A DNA stretch of 64,000 bases. It comes from Odiellus spinosus. Taxonomy: Eukaryota > Arthropoda > Arachnida > Opiliones > Phalangiidae. Positions 10,605-21,316 of the stretch are shown piece after piece. Where the stretch lies: the NCBI GenBank assembly GCA_963920705.1, contig OY987240.1:2300501-2364500 (forward strand). The letters are read 5' to 3'. Numbering within the stretch: the stretch's first letter is position 1; every line of letters starts with the position of its first letter. Below the pieces are notes generated by a model that was given only the letters and a program-made list of their open reading frames with translations, had not been told where the DNA came from and made no database searches. Position numbers and translations under genes: made by a program.

Positions 10605-10870
10605 TTTCTACCCATACTTAATTATGGTAGTTTTGATTGTCCATTTTATTTTTTCTACCCCTTGGTAGTTTTTTTCGTGTAAGCTCTTGTTCATAATTTT
10701 TTTTTCTGCCCAATACGTATGGTAGTTTTTATTTGTAAAATTTTTAATTGTTTTAGTTTCTGCCCTCCGCGGTAGTTTTTGTTTTGGTTTTGTATATTTT
10801 TGTATTTCGAATATTTTATTTTGACTTTTCTTGTACCACTTTTATTTTCTGCCCTATGTGGTAGTTTTTT
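10605..10870 (+). repeat. Five or six CTACC...GGTAG mini-inverted repeats
   Basis: TTTCT(A/G)CCC followed a few bases later by GGTAGTTTTT recurs near 10605, 10652, 10703, 10758 and 10847, with related sequence near 10490. Each copy could form a short stem. Spacing is irregular (about 45-90 bp). The intervening sequence is T-rich and diverged, so the repeated stem is the conserved part. Confidence 0.5.
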
Positions 10871-10944
10871 TATGTTTTTTTTGTTTATTTTTCTCATAAT
10901 GAGTTTTTTTATATTAATATTGTCGAACGAGGACGTTCGAGATT

Positions 10945-10957
10945 AAGTGGGGGAGAG
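10945..10957 (+). other. Polypurine tract
   Basis: AAGTGGGGGAGAG directly precedes TTGTAAC, the start of the 3' LTR. This is the expected place and composition for the primer of plus-strand synthesis. Confidence 0.7.
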
Positions 10958-10958
10958 T

Positions 10959-11555
10959 TGTAACAGTATTTTATGGACGCTCCCCTTACTTTTACATTAT
11001 TGGGCCTAACCCTTTTATTTTGCACCTGGCTGGTAGCGGATATTATCATTGACGTCACACGTGGTCACTGCATAAATAGCTCGTGCCACGTGTGGCAAAA
11101 CCCTCTTACTCTTCGTTCCTGGCAGGTCTCTGACCAAGATTTTTCCCTAGTTGTTCTCTTCGACCGCGTGGCCCTTCGGGGTCCCGCGCTTTTTCGTTTT
11201 TAACGTTCGGACTTGGAATCTTCCACGCCGAGTTAGGCTAAAATATTTTAAAGTGATGTGTGCGTGTTTTGTGCGCGTTATCGTATTAACTTTCATCGGA
11301 GAACAGTAAGAACTATAAATATTTTATATGCCAGCCAGGGTCCTTTTTACTATAGTGTTATTACTATTATTCTGCCTCATTAAAATTTATATATTAACTA
11401 ACAAAACCGTTAATTCCATTTTATATTAATTATTTAATGAAGACGAGACTTATTACTTTACTTAACTTTAATTATTAACTTCCCCTAAACATATAACCGA
11501 CCTTTAAATATTAACTTTATTAACTAAATTCCCTTTTATAATAAATCTCGTCTCA
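10959..11555 (+). repeat. Complete 3' LTR (597 bp)
   Basis: The LTR begins TGTAACAG and ends TCTCA, with a promoter block in its first third. That block comprises CRE at 11050-11057, CACGTG at 11057-11062, CATAAATA at 11071-11078 and CACGTG at 11087-11092. A GTGGCCCTTCGGGGTCCC block follows. The GGTTAGG-type array resumes immediately afterwards. Confidence 0.8.
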
Positions 11556-13510
11556 CTATGATGGACGAATAACTCTTATTCAAGGTTGGATGACGGACGG
11601 ATACTTTCAATGGTTTGGCTGGGTTATGTTAGGTTAGTTTAAACATCCATTCCCAAAGTTTGATGAAGGAACAATTCTTCGTATTGGGTAGGGGTAATTT
11701 AGGTTAGGCTATGAAGGACGAATAACTCGTATTCAAGTTTGGATGAAGGACGGATACTTCGAAATGTTTTGACTGGGTTAGATTAGGTTTTGGTTAGACA
11801 TCCAAGGTTGTATACAGAACGAATATTTCGTATTGTGTTAGGTTAGGATAGACATCCATTACCAAGGTAGGATGAAGGACAAATAATTTGTAATTGTTTG
11901 GTTGGGTTATGTTAGGTAAGGGTAGGCATCCATTCCCAAAATTGAAAGAAAACGAACAATTTTTAATGGTTTGGCATGGTTAGGCTACGTTAGGTTAGTA
12001 TAGAGATACATTCCCGAGGTTGGAATAAGGACGAATTGAAAATTGATTTTCCTGAAAATTAATGAATAAAAAAGGGTTTAAAATCTTAGTTTCGTTGTTT
12101 TAATTATATTCTTCAAATTTAAAGTCAATTTGAAATATTTTTCTTATATTTTAGATTAAATTCTGGAAATGTGAATTTTCTTATCCATTGTTATACGTTT
12201 GGATACGAGTAGTTTGCTCGTAGATAAAGAGCCAAATAATTATCTTCGAGTAAACCTTAGGCATTTAACAATTATACGAAAACACAAATTTCATTTTTTA
12301 AGTTACAAACAATTTTATCCGAAAATAAAATATCTGGAAATATACGAATTATAGAAGATAATGGATATCCGATTCCGAGCTCTAAGGTTAGGTGAGGATA
12401 TCTATTCCAAAGGTTCGACGAAGAACGAATACTCTGTAATGGTTTGGCTGGGTAAGGCTAGGCTAGGAGAGAAGCCACTTTTGTATGGTGGACGGACACT
12501 CGTAGTGGTTTCAATGGGTTAGGCTAGACGTAAATTGCCAAGGTTAGATGAAGGTCGAATACTTTGTAACGGTTTGACAGTTTAAGGTTAGGCTAGACAC
12601 CCACTCCGAAGGTTTGATGAAGGACGAATACTTCGTATTAGGTAAGGCTAGGTAAGGATACACATTAATTCCCATAGTTGGATGAAGGACGATTCTTTGT
12701 AATGGTTTTGCTTGGTTAGGTTAGGTGAGACGTCCATTCCCAAGCCTGGATGAAAGACGAATATTTCGTATTGGTTTTGCATGGTTAATTTAGGTTAGGA
12801 TAGACATATATTCCCAAGTTTGGATGAAGGGCAAGTACTTAGTTTTGGGTCACGTTGGGTTAGGTAAGGTTAGGTTAGGCTACGTTCGGATCGACATCTA
12901 TTCCTATGGTTGGATGAAGCTCGGGCACTTTTTAATGGTTTGGCTGGGTTAGGTTAGGTTAGACGTCCATTCCCAAGTTTAGATTTCCATTCCCAAGGTA
13001 AAATGTCCATTACCAAGGACAGATATGCATTCCCAAGGCTAGATGAAGGACGAATACTTCGTGTTAGGTTGAGTTATGTGGGTTTAGGTTCGGATAGACA
13101 TTAATTCCCACGGTTGGATGAAAGACGAGTACATTTTAAGGGTTTGTCTTGGTTACGTTAGGATGGACATCCATTCCCAAGGTTAGATGAAGGATGAATA
13201 CTTCGTACTGGGTAAGGTTGGATTTGGTTAGGTTAGACATCCATTCTTGTGTTTGGATGAAGTAAGAATACTTCGTAATGATTTGGCAGGGTTTGGTTAG
13301 ATATCCATTCCCAAGGTTTGATGAAGGGCGAATACTTGGCGTTGGGTTAGGTTAGGTTGCGTTAGGACATACATAATTCCCATGGTTGGATGAAGGACGA
13401 TTACTTTGTAATAGTTTGGCTTGCTAAGGTTAGGTAAAACGTTGGATGAAGGACGAATACCTCGTATTGGGCTATGTAAGAGGTCCATTCGCAAGGTTGT
13501 ATCTGAGCCG
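11556..13510 (+). repeat. Right part of the degenerate GGTTAGG-rich tandem array
   Basis: About 20 diverged units carry CATCCATTCCCAAGG, TTGGATGAAGGACGAATACTTCG and GGTTTGGCTGGGTTAGGTTAGG. A non-repetitive AT-rich interruption lies at about 12040-12390. Short open frames here (for example on the minus strand at 13297-13515) are by-products of the repeat. Confidence 0.8.
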
Positions 13511-13860
13511 AACATCGTATATTAGAGAAAAGCTCGCAGCTCTAGAAAAACTCTGCTATTTCCCAAAAGAGCGGCCGCTCTTTTTAAAAGAGCAGTTTTG
13601 AGCTTCGCCGCTGTTTTTTGGAAATCGAGGCTAGTTTTGGGAACTGCTCTTCTGGGAACTGCTCTTATAAGGTACACCATATCTAAACCAGTATCCATAT
13701 CTAGCCCATTACGTATATCTAAACCATTTTCGGTATTTAAAACAAAACAATCAAGTGAAAGTATAAAATTGCCTCTCGCGAATAAATAACCGCGAACATC
13801 TCATTACAAATCCTCTTGTATTAAATTACATTTCATTAACAATCCTCTCAAGCAGGCTAT
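13511..13860 (+). other. Short inverted motifs, then simple AT-rich sequence
   Basis: An AGAGCGGCCGCTCT palindrome (13569-13582) is followed by two GGGAACTGCTCTT motifs. From 13678 a tandem-like series of short repeats around ATATCTAAACCA continues to the GC-rich segment at 13860. Confidence 0.45.
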
Positions 13861-14319
13861 TTGGCGCCCGGGAGAGCTCGGGGTAGGGTTTATATCTCCC
13901 GCGTTATTGTTCCCAAACCGACCGCTGTATCGGCAACACATTTTTTCGCGGACGCGGTGGCGCCAAGAGGCCAAGTTCTAGTTCCCAGATCGCCCGCGTA
14001 CGACCGTACGCGTTGCCGCTCTTCGCCGAAGCAAGAGGCAAAGGCAGAGACAGAAGAAACACCCTCGGCCCTGAAACGCCTCGGCCGTGAAACGCATTTT
14101 GACCTAGATGTTTGGGTCGTTTTTATAGATTTCACTGGAAACAAGTTTCCGCGTGAAACTAAAAATGGTCACGCCTTGTCAACCCCACCATTGCCGATTT
14201 GGCTCAAATTTGGTGTAGGGGGTTTTCATCATCGTACAAAGCGAATTACCGGATATTTTTTCTATCGGACAAGTAGTTTCGGAAATACAGAAAGTCACCA
14301 ATTGCTGAAATGGCCTTGA
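13861..14319 (+). CDS. GC-rich 152-residue ORF, unrecognised
   Basis: This island is more GC-rich than its surroundings and holds an open frame of up to 152 residues. Its N-terminal half is Arg/Pro/Ala-rich and its C-terminal half more ordinary (WLKFGVGGFHHRTKRITGYF). I recognise no domain. It starts directly at TTTGGCGCCCGGGAGAG (about 13860), whose TGGCGCCCG core resembles a lysine-tRNA primer-binding site. The island might therefore be the start of the interior of a broken LTR element. A minus-strand frame (13890-14144) overlaps it. Confidence 0.2.
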   Translation: MAPGRARGRVYISRVIVPKPTAVSATHFFADAVAPRGQVLVPRSPAYDRTRCRSSPKQEAKAETEETPSALKRLGRETHFDLDVWVVFIDFTGNKFPRETKNGHALSTPPLPIWLKFGVGGFHHRTKRITGYFFYRTSSFGNTESHQLLKWP

Positions 14320-15176
14320 CTTGAATAAGGTATAACCTTGTAATTATTGCTCGATTTTCAAGATTTAAAAGGGGATTTAAAGAGCAAAAAACGTATTATT
14401 TACATACGTGATTGAAAATAAAATGTGTTAATTTCTAAACCGAAATTTTAGCGGTCAAACCATTTGACCACTGACCTACGGTTTAACCTCAAGTTTAATT
14501 AAAAATTAACATGTTTTTTCGAATACTCCGTGTTAAAATATTGAAAACCAAATCCATTATTTCTAGTTATTCAGATATTTATACATTCATTTTACCCCAG
14601 AAATGATATTTATTATTTAAACATATAGTATTTCAATACAAATCTATCAAGCACGTGTCATGCCAATGATAGTTAAACCATAACATTACCGCCACCTTTT
14701 AACGCGTATTTTGACAGAGGGAATAGTACATTTTGATTTTCAACTTGACATAGAAAGTTTTCTGGTAAGATCCAGCTTTCATTCGGAGAACCCGGCAGGG
14801 TTCTTACGTTATGGGCTGATCATCATTTGTAATGCAATTTTGATTTCCTAAAAAATTCAGTCTCTAGCCAATCAAAGGGCTCCATTCTCCCATAGAATAA
14901 CATCGACTCTTTCGAGGACAAGTCCAGTGATTGACAGAACTAAAAGAGGAATTATTTGTTACAGTTATAATCACTTTTAAATGGTAGAGCAAGGTTCGAA
15001 TGTTGAAATTTTCAAGTTTCATTTAAAAATATTAATTTGAACTAATTTTAAATGAAAGTCCGAACGTGTGCCTTTTCTAAGTTTCGTTTAAAAATATTAA
15101 GTCTAAGTATTTTAAAATTAATTCTGAAGTTGACCCTTTTTTGGTACTTAGCTGGTTTCGCGCATGGTCAAATTCG
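14320..15176. other. Non-coding; contains the left arm of a distant inverted repeat
   Basis: AT-rich with no gene seen. Positions 14661-14783 are the inverted partner of 18643-18765. Two ~45-bp imperfect direct copies around AAGTTTC(A/G)TTTAAAAATATTAA occur at about 15012 and 15078. Confidence 0.55.
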
Positions 15177-15677
15177 TAATGTTATTCTATGGGATTTGGT
15201 TTTTTGAAAGTGGCTTACATTTCAGATTTATTTTCTAATACTTCCGGATATTTTTCAGACTTGGATTTTCCGTGTGGTATGAATTAAGTTTCATGCTTTA
15301 TTTTAAGACTAATTTCATAATTTTACACCGATTAGTTGGCCCACAATCTATTCATGAAAACGGAGGGAACAACAAGGCGGAGAAATAGATTCGCCAAAAA
15401 CCTAAGCCTAATTTGACAAATTAGGGTTAGGTTTTATGTGGCTTTTTAAAATCACGTGCAGGAGGAGCGCGCTTGGTTTGGAGGCTATGGGTATTGAACT
15501 CTGACTTAATTTCTCCTTCTTCATATTTTTGCCGTTTATAGACTGTGACCATACTAATCGGTAAAAAATTAAGAAATTAGTCTTAAAATAAAGCCCGTAA
15601 ACTATTTGGAAGCATTAGAAAATAAATCTGAATGGTAAGTCTCTTACAAAAAATCTAAATCCCATAGAATAACATTA
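15177..15677. mobile_element. ~500-bp inverted-repeat element
   Basis: The left arm starts TAATGTTATTCTATGGGATTT and runs to about 15335. The right arm is its reverse complement from about 15553 to 15677. Shared inner blocks include CAGATTTATTTTCTAAT and GCTTTATTTTAAGACTAATTT. The spacer contains its own small palindrome, AACCTAAGCCTAATTTG / CAAATTAGGGTTAGGTT. No clear target duplication is visible. Confidence 0.65.
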
Positions 15678-15766
15678 ATTTTCAATTTCTCCGCCTTAAA
15701 AGTACTCTCATTTTTAAAAATGAGTGAAATTCCGAACGACTTGCCATTCCGAACGGCAATAAGGAA

Positions 15767-16700
15767 GGTATTAACATAAAAAATAATGAAAAAATTAATT
15801 GGAATTTAGTTTAAAGGGTAATGGAAAATTATAAAGATTTCACTGCGGCTGTCGGAGGTATTAACATCAAAATTGATGAAAAAATTAATTTAAATTTGGT
15901 TTAAAGGGCAATGGGGAAAATATAAAGATTTCACTGCGGCTGTCGGAGGTATTAACATAAAAAATTGATGAAAAAATTAATTTTAATTGGGTTTAAAGGG
16001 CAATGGTAAAAATGTAGAGATCTGATCATCTGACTGAATCAAGTGAGGCTGCCCCAGCTATTAACATAAAAAATTATGAAAAAATTTAGTTTAATAGGGT
16101 TTAAAGGGCAATGGTAAAAATGTAGAAATTTGACTAAATCAAGTGCGGCTGCCGCAGCTATTACCATCAAAAATTATGAAAAAATTAATTTTAATTGGAT
16201 TTAAAGGGCGATGGTAAAAATGTAGAGATCTGACTGAACCAAGTGCGGCTGCCGTATCTATTAACATAAAAAATTATGAAAAAATTTAGTTTAATAGGGT
16301 TTAAAGGGCAATGGTAAAAATGTAGAAATTTGACTAAATCAAGTGCGGCTGCCGCAGCTATTAACATCAAAAATTATGAAAAAAAATTAATTTTAATTGG
16401 GTTTAAAGGGCAATGGTAAAAATGTAGAGATCTGACTGAATCAAGTGAGGCTGCCCCAGCTATTAACATCAAAAATTATGAAAAAATTAATTTTAATTGG
16501 GTTTAAAGGGCAATGGTAAAAATGTAGAGATCTGACTGAATCAAGTGAGGCTGCCCCAGCTATTAACATCAAAAATTATGAAAAATTAATTTTTATTGGG
16601 TTTAAATGGCAATGGTAAAAATGTAGAAATTTGACTAAATCAATTGCGGCTGCCGCAGCTATTAACATTAAAAATTATGAAAAAATTAATTTCAATTGAA
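15767..16700 (+). repeat. Tandem array, nine units of ~88-103 bp
   Basis: Nine copies of a unit containing TATTAACAT(A/C)AAAA, ATGAAAAAATTAATTTTAAT, GTTTAAAGGGCAATGG, AATGTAGA and a GCGGCTGCCGCAGC end can be followed from 15767 to 16700. Unit cores (TTTAAAGGGCAATGG) lie near 15812, 15900, 15990, 16100, 16199, 16299, 16401, 16501 and 16600. The first two or three are shorter (~88 bp) and use TGTCGGAGG in place of TGCCGCAGC. The array directly abuts the next inverted-repeat element. Confidence 0.85.
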
Positions 16701-16731
16701 GTTTACAATAAAATGCAAGACTGAAGGAACA

Positions 16732-18196
16732 GATATTATATCAAAAATGTCTTTGCGAACAAAGACCCAGAAGGACACGTTATGATTTCGGAAGGCTGAA
16801 GCGACAGATATTATATCAAAAATGTCTTTGTGAACAAAGACCCAGAAAGATCTGTTATGATTTCAGATGGCTGAAGGGACAGATATGTTAAATTTTCTTT
16901 TAAAACGTAAAATTTAATTATAATCGCAATCTGACAGGATTTAGAGTCTAATTTCAAAACAACTGATTTTATTCACTCGCAAATATTTAAAAAAAAACAT
17001 AACAGAATAAAAATTCGCTATATTTTAGTCCCAATTTATTATGCGGATTTCCAAAACCTAAATCCTTATGTATTTAGGTTTTAGTGCTAGAAAGTGATCT
17101 ATTTCAAAATTATAAGGTTTTCCTCGAAGAAAAATAACTACGAATAATTAAAAAGGCCTATCTTTTCTGAAATTTGCCCCCTTTAAAATCCTCATTTGAC
17201 TGCTCAATTTGTTACGGTCAACGTTGTCTGCTAAGCAATACAACTAATTTATTGTCCATAATTTTACTTTGTTTTAATTACTTAAATTTATATGTACATA
17301 TAGTCTATTATTTGTTCACTTGCCTATTATTTGTTCACTTGCCTATTATTTGTTCACTTGCCTATTATTTGTTTACTAGCCTATTATTTGTTCACTAGCC
17401 TATTATTTTTTCACTAGCCTAATTGTTCACTAGCCTAATTGTTCACTAGCCTATTGTTCACTAGCCTATTGTTCACTAGCCTATTGTTCACTAGCCTATT
17501 ATTTGTTCACTAGCCTATTATTTGTTCACTATCCTATTATTTGTTCACTAGCCTATTATTTGTTCACTAGCATATTATTTGTTCACTAGCCTATTATTGG
17601 TTCACTAGCCTATTATTTGTTCACTAGTCTATTATTTGTTCACCGATATTAGTAGATAACAAGAGCTGTAAGGTTCGCAGACCCCTAGCTCTTTACAATA
17701 CAATGGAACAAAAAAAAAAAGCTAAAAAACGCAAATAGTCCCTATAAGATACTCATTCTTATAAACCGGCGAGTATTTTTAACGATCTGTTGAAGTACGA
17801 GTCGTTACAATTTGGGGTTAAAAAAAAGTGAACTCACATTATACTAAAAAAAAACAATTCAATACACGATTTCCCTGAAAAATAATTAAGCCAAATTTAA
17901 TGTTAAGGGTCAATGGGAGAAAATCGCCTGTTATGTTTTTTCTTAAATTTTTGCGAGTGAATAAAATCAGTTGTTTTGAAATTAGACTCTAAATCCTGTC
18001 AGATTGCGATTATAATTAAATTTTACGTTTTAAAAGAAAATTTAACATATCTGTCCCTTCAGCCATCTGAAATCAACAGATATTTCTGGGTCTTTGTTCA
18101 CAAAGACATTTTTGATATAATATCTGTCGCTTCAGCCTTCCGAAATCATAACGTGTCCTTCTGGGTCTTTGTTCGCAAAGACATTTTTGATATATC
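16732..18196. mobile_element. 1.46-kb fold-back element with ~255-bp arms
   Basis: Left arm 16732-16988 and right arm 17944-18196 are near-identical reverse complements. Each arm itself contains a tandem duplication of ~75 bp, starting GATATTATATCAAAAATGTC and including AACAAAGACCCAGAA. The core holds a 20-bp minisatellite (17300-17640) and AT-rich DNA without a gene. Large arms with internal direct repeats and a non-coding core are typical of fold-back-type elements. Confidence 0.8.
17300..17640 (+). repeat. 20-bp minisatellite, ~17 copies
   Basis: The unit is GCCTATTATTTGTTCACTA with small variants. A central subset lacks ATT and is 16 bp or shorter. Units at the left end have GCCTATTATTTGTTCACTT. 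The array lies in the core of the fold-back element. Reading frames through it are artefacts. Confidence 0.9.
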
Positions 18197-18197
18197 A

Positions 18198-18643
18198 TTA
18201 ATAAGTGGCCAATAAAAGTCATTGGAATTAATTAGAGAGTACATGAATAAATCTAAATAATCTCCATATTCATTTGAAAACTCCTCAATTAATCCAATAT
18301 TGCATTTTTCTACGTCTCCAATTACGAAATAACTGGAAAAGTAAATTTTTTGGATGAAAGATTTTCCAAAGCATAAACTATAAAAGGCATTCTTAGCATT
18401 CATAAGTTTGATCCTTTGAACTAAATCCAAATTAGAGCCTCACTCCTTTCCTCGATGGAAGAAATGAAAAGTTTCAACAGCTCACGTGTTGTTATTTATT
18501 AATCCACCTCAGAGAATATTGCGTTAGAAACATTCGTTGCTTTTGTATATGGACAAAATGCTATATTGGAATAGTGAGATTATTTAGTTTCGTTTGTGTA
18601 CCCTGCATTTAATTCCAATAATTGTTATTGGCCACTTATTAAA
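18198..18643. mobile_element. ~445-bp element with ~35-bp inverted ends
   Basis: AATAAGTGGCCAATAAAAG near 18201 faces the reverse complement (TTATTGGCCACTTATT) ending about 18641. It is wedged exactly between the fold-back element ending at 18196 and the outer inverted arm starting at 18643. A minus-strand frame of 94 residues (18146-18430) spans it, but I recognise no domain. Confidence 0.55.
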
Positions 18644-18765
18644 GATGAAAGCTGGGTCTTATCAGAAAACATTCTATGTCAAGTTGAAAATCTATATGTA
18701 CTATTCTCTTGGTCAAAATACTCGTTAAAAGTGGCGATAATGTTAAGGTTGAACTATCATTGGCA

Positions 18766-19344
18766 CTACAAGTGTCGAATTACTAATAATGTGTTTCTTA
18801 ATAAAAACCACTACAGTATACTTTTGCGGTGTTATTTCTCTTTGTTTTTTCAGAACGCAAAGACTATACGAGTTAGCTGTATAGTCTGTGCCTCGCTCCT
18901 TGAATTTGCTTTGATGCAAAACTTTGTTGTTCGGCAGGTTGAACACTTTTACAGGCATTTTGGGCTTCCGCACCTCAAATTATGTCAAAATTCTGGGTAA
19001 TTTAAATCGTTGCTGAGAAAAATCCCATGGCAGTTACAAAATGATATTTTCCCAGAATCTTTATCTATCGTGTGTCTACTAATATTCAAAATTTCAACTG
19101 ATTTCAGGTGGGGGAAGACAGTCTACTCCATTGTCGAATCCAACGATGTGGCCCATCTTTAACATTATCGAGCTAAACTTCAATTGATTTGTATTCGCAG
19201 ACTATAACGATTAAATGATTATTTTTGCGGTAGAAAGGCGATGACACAATCCTAGTTTACTATCACAATAAAATTTTACCAGTGGCGAAACAAAAAATTT
19301 TAACATTACGCAACCCAAATTCCTATGGGCAGTTTGGGTTGTTC
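18766..19344. other. Non-coding spacer with one hairpin
   Basis: No gene recognised. A short hairpin AGACTATAC...GTATAGTCT occurs near 18862-18889. Open frames here (plus 18596-19000, minus 18743-18973) overlap each other and the inverted arm and show no motif. Confidence 0.5.
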
Positions 19345-19884
19345 TTTGCTCTTTTTATGTTAGGTTGAATAAGAACAGAAATAAACTGCAAAATTTAAAA
19401 TTTTAAAATTTATTGTTCACTTACTAAATATTCTGCATATTTAAACGGTAATCTTTGCTTTTTTGATATGCACTGTTAAAAAACTACTTATATAACCTGC
19501 AAATATTTTAACAAAAAAATTAGCTGTTTATAAATGCGGTTCAGTAACTACATAACTGAAGGGAGTAAATTTGCAATTTTCTTATGTTCGGTTCACTACC
19601 TAATCTAATGAAATTGCACATTTTAAGGGCTTTAATATGCAATTTTCTTATGTTAGGCTCACTTCTTTAACTAAAACAATTGTTTGACTGGCGTAAATAT
19701 GCTATTATTATGTTAGGTTCATTACCTAACCTAATAAAATTGCATATTTCAAGGGTCTATAACTGCAAATTTATTATTTTTGTTATCACCCAGTAAAATA
19801 GCATTTATATAGGTAGTGAACCTATCCAATTACATTGCATATATTCGTGAAAAAATACAACTTTTATACGTTATTTAATAAAAT

Positions 19885-19996
19885 AGTTGGTATTATAAAA
19901 CATTATTTCGTCCCAACCTAGACAAACGCGATGCTCTGCGATATAAACAGGTTCTTTTTTTTTGGGTTTTTCCAAGGTTATTTTATAATACCAACT
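19885..19996. mobile_element. Mariner-like MITE in the left arm
   Basis: GTTGGTATTATAAAA and its inverse TTTTATAATACCAAC bound 112 bp, flanked by TA on both sides as expected for Tc1/mariner insertion. The same insertion exists at the mirror position in the right arm (21612-21723), so it predates or was copied with the arm duplication. A fragment of its end also occurs near 28066. Confidence 0.7.
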
Positions 19997-20410
19997 ATTA
20001 GCATATTTATTCTTCATATGTAGTTGAAATGCTAGGAAAAGAACGTTAACCTATTTAGTAAAAGATGCAGTTTTAACATGTCTTTTAAAAAACCTAAATT
20101 CTTTTATCATCGAAAATATGTAATTAGGCTTTGCAATTCTGTTTACTAGAGGCTGAACATGCCCTACCATCAATTTAAATTTATTTCGTAAAATCCAAAA
20201 AAAATATATGAGTTGATACCCTGAAGGATCGGTCGTTGTCTAGTCTGAAATTTCGATTTCTGCAAAATATTCAACCAAGATTAATGGTTAGTTAGGCTGG
20301 TTGTGTTAGGGAGACTGTGGTGAAAAGTGATTGGCGCTTCTGTATGCTGTCACTTTACCTTGATATTCTTTAGGAATGTTTCTAAAATGTATTACATTTT
20401 TATTTTGAAG

Positions 20411-21316
20411 GCGAAGATGGGAGACAAAGCGAAAAAAGAAAATAATGCAATACATGAGATGAAACAAAACATTCAGATTGAAATTCCAGAAGACAACAAC
20501 GAGAAAGAAGTCAACAGACGCGAGATGGAAGAAATATAACAGAAGATAAAAGAAGATACAGAAGAAAAATTTGAAGTTGAAGTAAATGAAGGTATAGTAA
20601 AAAAAACAAAGAACCGAAAAAGGTCAAGGACCCGAGTAAGAAACGTAATTTCACTGAAGATATTGCCGAGAATATAAAAGAGAGTAAAGGGGACAAAAAA
20701 GAGAAACCAAATATTAAGGAAGACGAGGAAGAAAAAGAGGAAGTTGTCAATCGCAAGGGGAAAAAAACGAAAGTATGCTAGGATACTTGAAACGTCCAGT
20801 GAGTGTGACACGGAAGGCGAGAACGAACAAAAAAGAAAAATGTATCAAAAAGACGAGAGAAACAAAAAACCGAAAAAAGAAGATGAAGAAAAAAATAATG
20901 TTGAGATAAAAGAGAAGACTTCAATTTCAATGGTAATCCCAAATTAATTGAAACGTCCAGTGAACTTATCATGGAGGGTGAGAACGATGAGAAATTTAAT
21001 ATTGATGTTATAACAGACGAAAGTGGCAGAAAAGAGAAACGAAAGAAAAAGGGAGACCAAGAAGCAAAAATTATGTTGAATTAAAAGACGAAGTCTTCAG
21101 TGGTATGGATATGAAACGAAAGAATCGCGAGTTACTTGAAACGTCTAATGAGTGTGACAAAAAAGCCAATATTGAAGAAAAATGTGTTGACATGGATAAA
21201 GTGAAGAAAAAAAAATTTGAAAAACAAAAAGCTAATTAAAAAGAATTACAGAAATAGAAGAAATAATAAATGAGCTTTCTCAAAAATTAGGAGAAGTAAG
21301 AGAACTCTGCCCTTAA
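20411..21316 (+). pseudogene. Charged coiled-coil family gene copy, decayed (cargo of the long-TIR element)
   Basis: Following a TTTGAAG acceptor, the frame begins A-K-MGDKAKKENNAIHEMKQN and runs as Lys/Glu-rich sequence. It is broken by stops and frame changes (for example at 20537 and 20944). A motif of the form (A)R-I/L-L-E-TSS-E-x-D appears three times: YARILETSSECDTEG near 20775, a second near 20945 and LLETSNECDKK near 21132. The C-terminus, in a restored frame near 21250-21316, reads TEIEEIINELSQKLGEVREL. Gene A has MARIVKTSSKSDIEK and KEIEELLNVIVEKLQELK at the matching places. The upstream intron also matches gene A (20226-20280 versus the complement of 34570-34620). An AATAAA follows near 21329. 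The function is unknown; coiled-coil protein interaction is the only safe guess. Confidence 0.65.

Larger units (their letters stand above)
7681..10944 (+). other. Non-coding interior of the LTR element
   Basis: AT-rich sequence without a retroviral-type reading frame. It holds (AAT)n near 8318, a C9-type run near 9413-9421, an imperfect duplication (about 9620-9710 and 9788-9900) and a ~42-bp duplication near 10330-10400 around CTCTGAATTTTAACC. A series of CTACC/CTGCC...GGTAG mini-inverted repeats lies between 10605 and 10870. Confidence 0.6.
6744..11555 (+). mobile_element. Non-autonomous LTR retrotransposon (LARD-like)
   Basis: The element lies in the GGTTAGG array. It has a complete 3' LTR (10959-11555, starting TGTAAC and ending TCTCA) and a truncated 5' LTR (7255-7659). 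A proline-tRNA-like primer-binding site follows at 7663-7680, and a purine tract (AAGTGGGGGAGAG) ends just before the 3' LTR. The 3.3-kb interior has no gag, protease, reverse transcriptase or integrase frame. It is AT-rich and full of stops, so the element would depend on a partner's enzymes. A diverged LTR copy (6744-7247) precedes the 5' LTR and is followed by TTTTGGG, the start of its own primer site. This points to a tandem LTR arrangement with deletion. Confidence 0.8.
14661..18765. repeat. Distant inverted repeat pair, 123-bp arms
   Basis: 14661-14783 and 18643-18765 are reverse complements with roughly 85% identity by eye, including GAAAGCTGG, TCTATGTCAAGTTGAAAATC, TGTACTATTC and ACTATCATTGGCA. 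Between them lie several other inverted-repeat units and tandem arrays. The pair may be the termini of one large fold-back element that later received insertions, or two independent copies of a short element. Confidence 0.65.

Noticed and set aside
12840..12965. GGTTAGGTTAGG run as an interstitial telomere
   Set aside because: The run is short, degenerate and part of a longer repeat unit. Similar motifs are scattered elsewhere in the window.
17174..17398. 74-residue frame through the 20-bp minisatellite
   Set aside because: The peptide simply repeats the minisatellite and the unit length is not conserved in frame.
20473..20972. Minus-strand hydrophobic-looking frames that could be taken for membrane proteins
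   Set aside because: They are antisense of the Lys/Glu-rich cargo gene. The sense strand has the conserved motifs.
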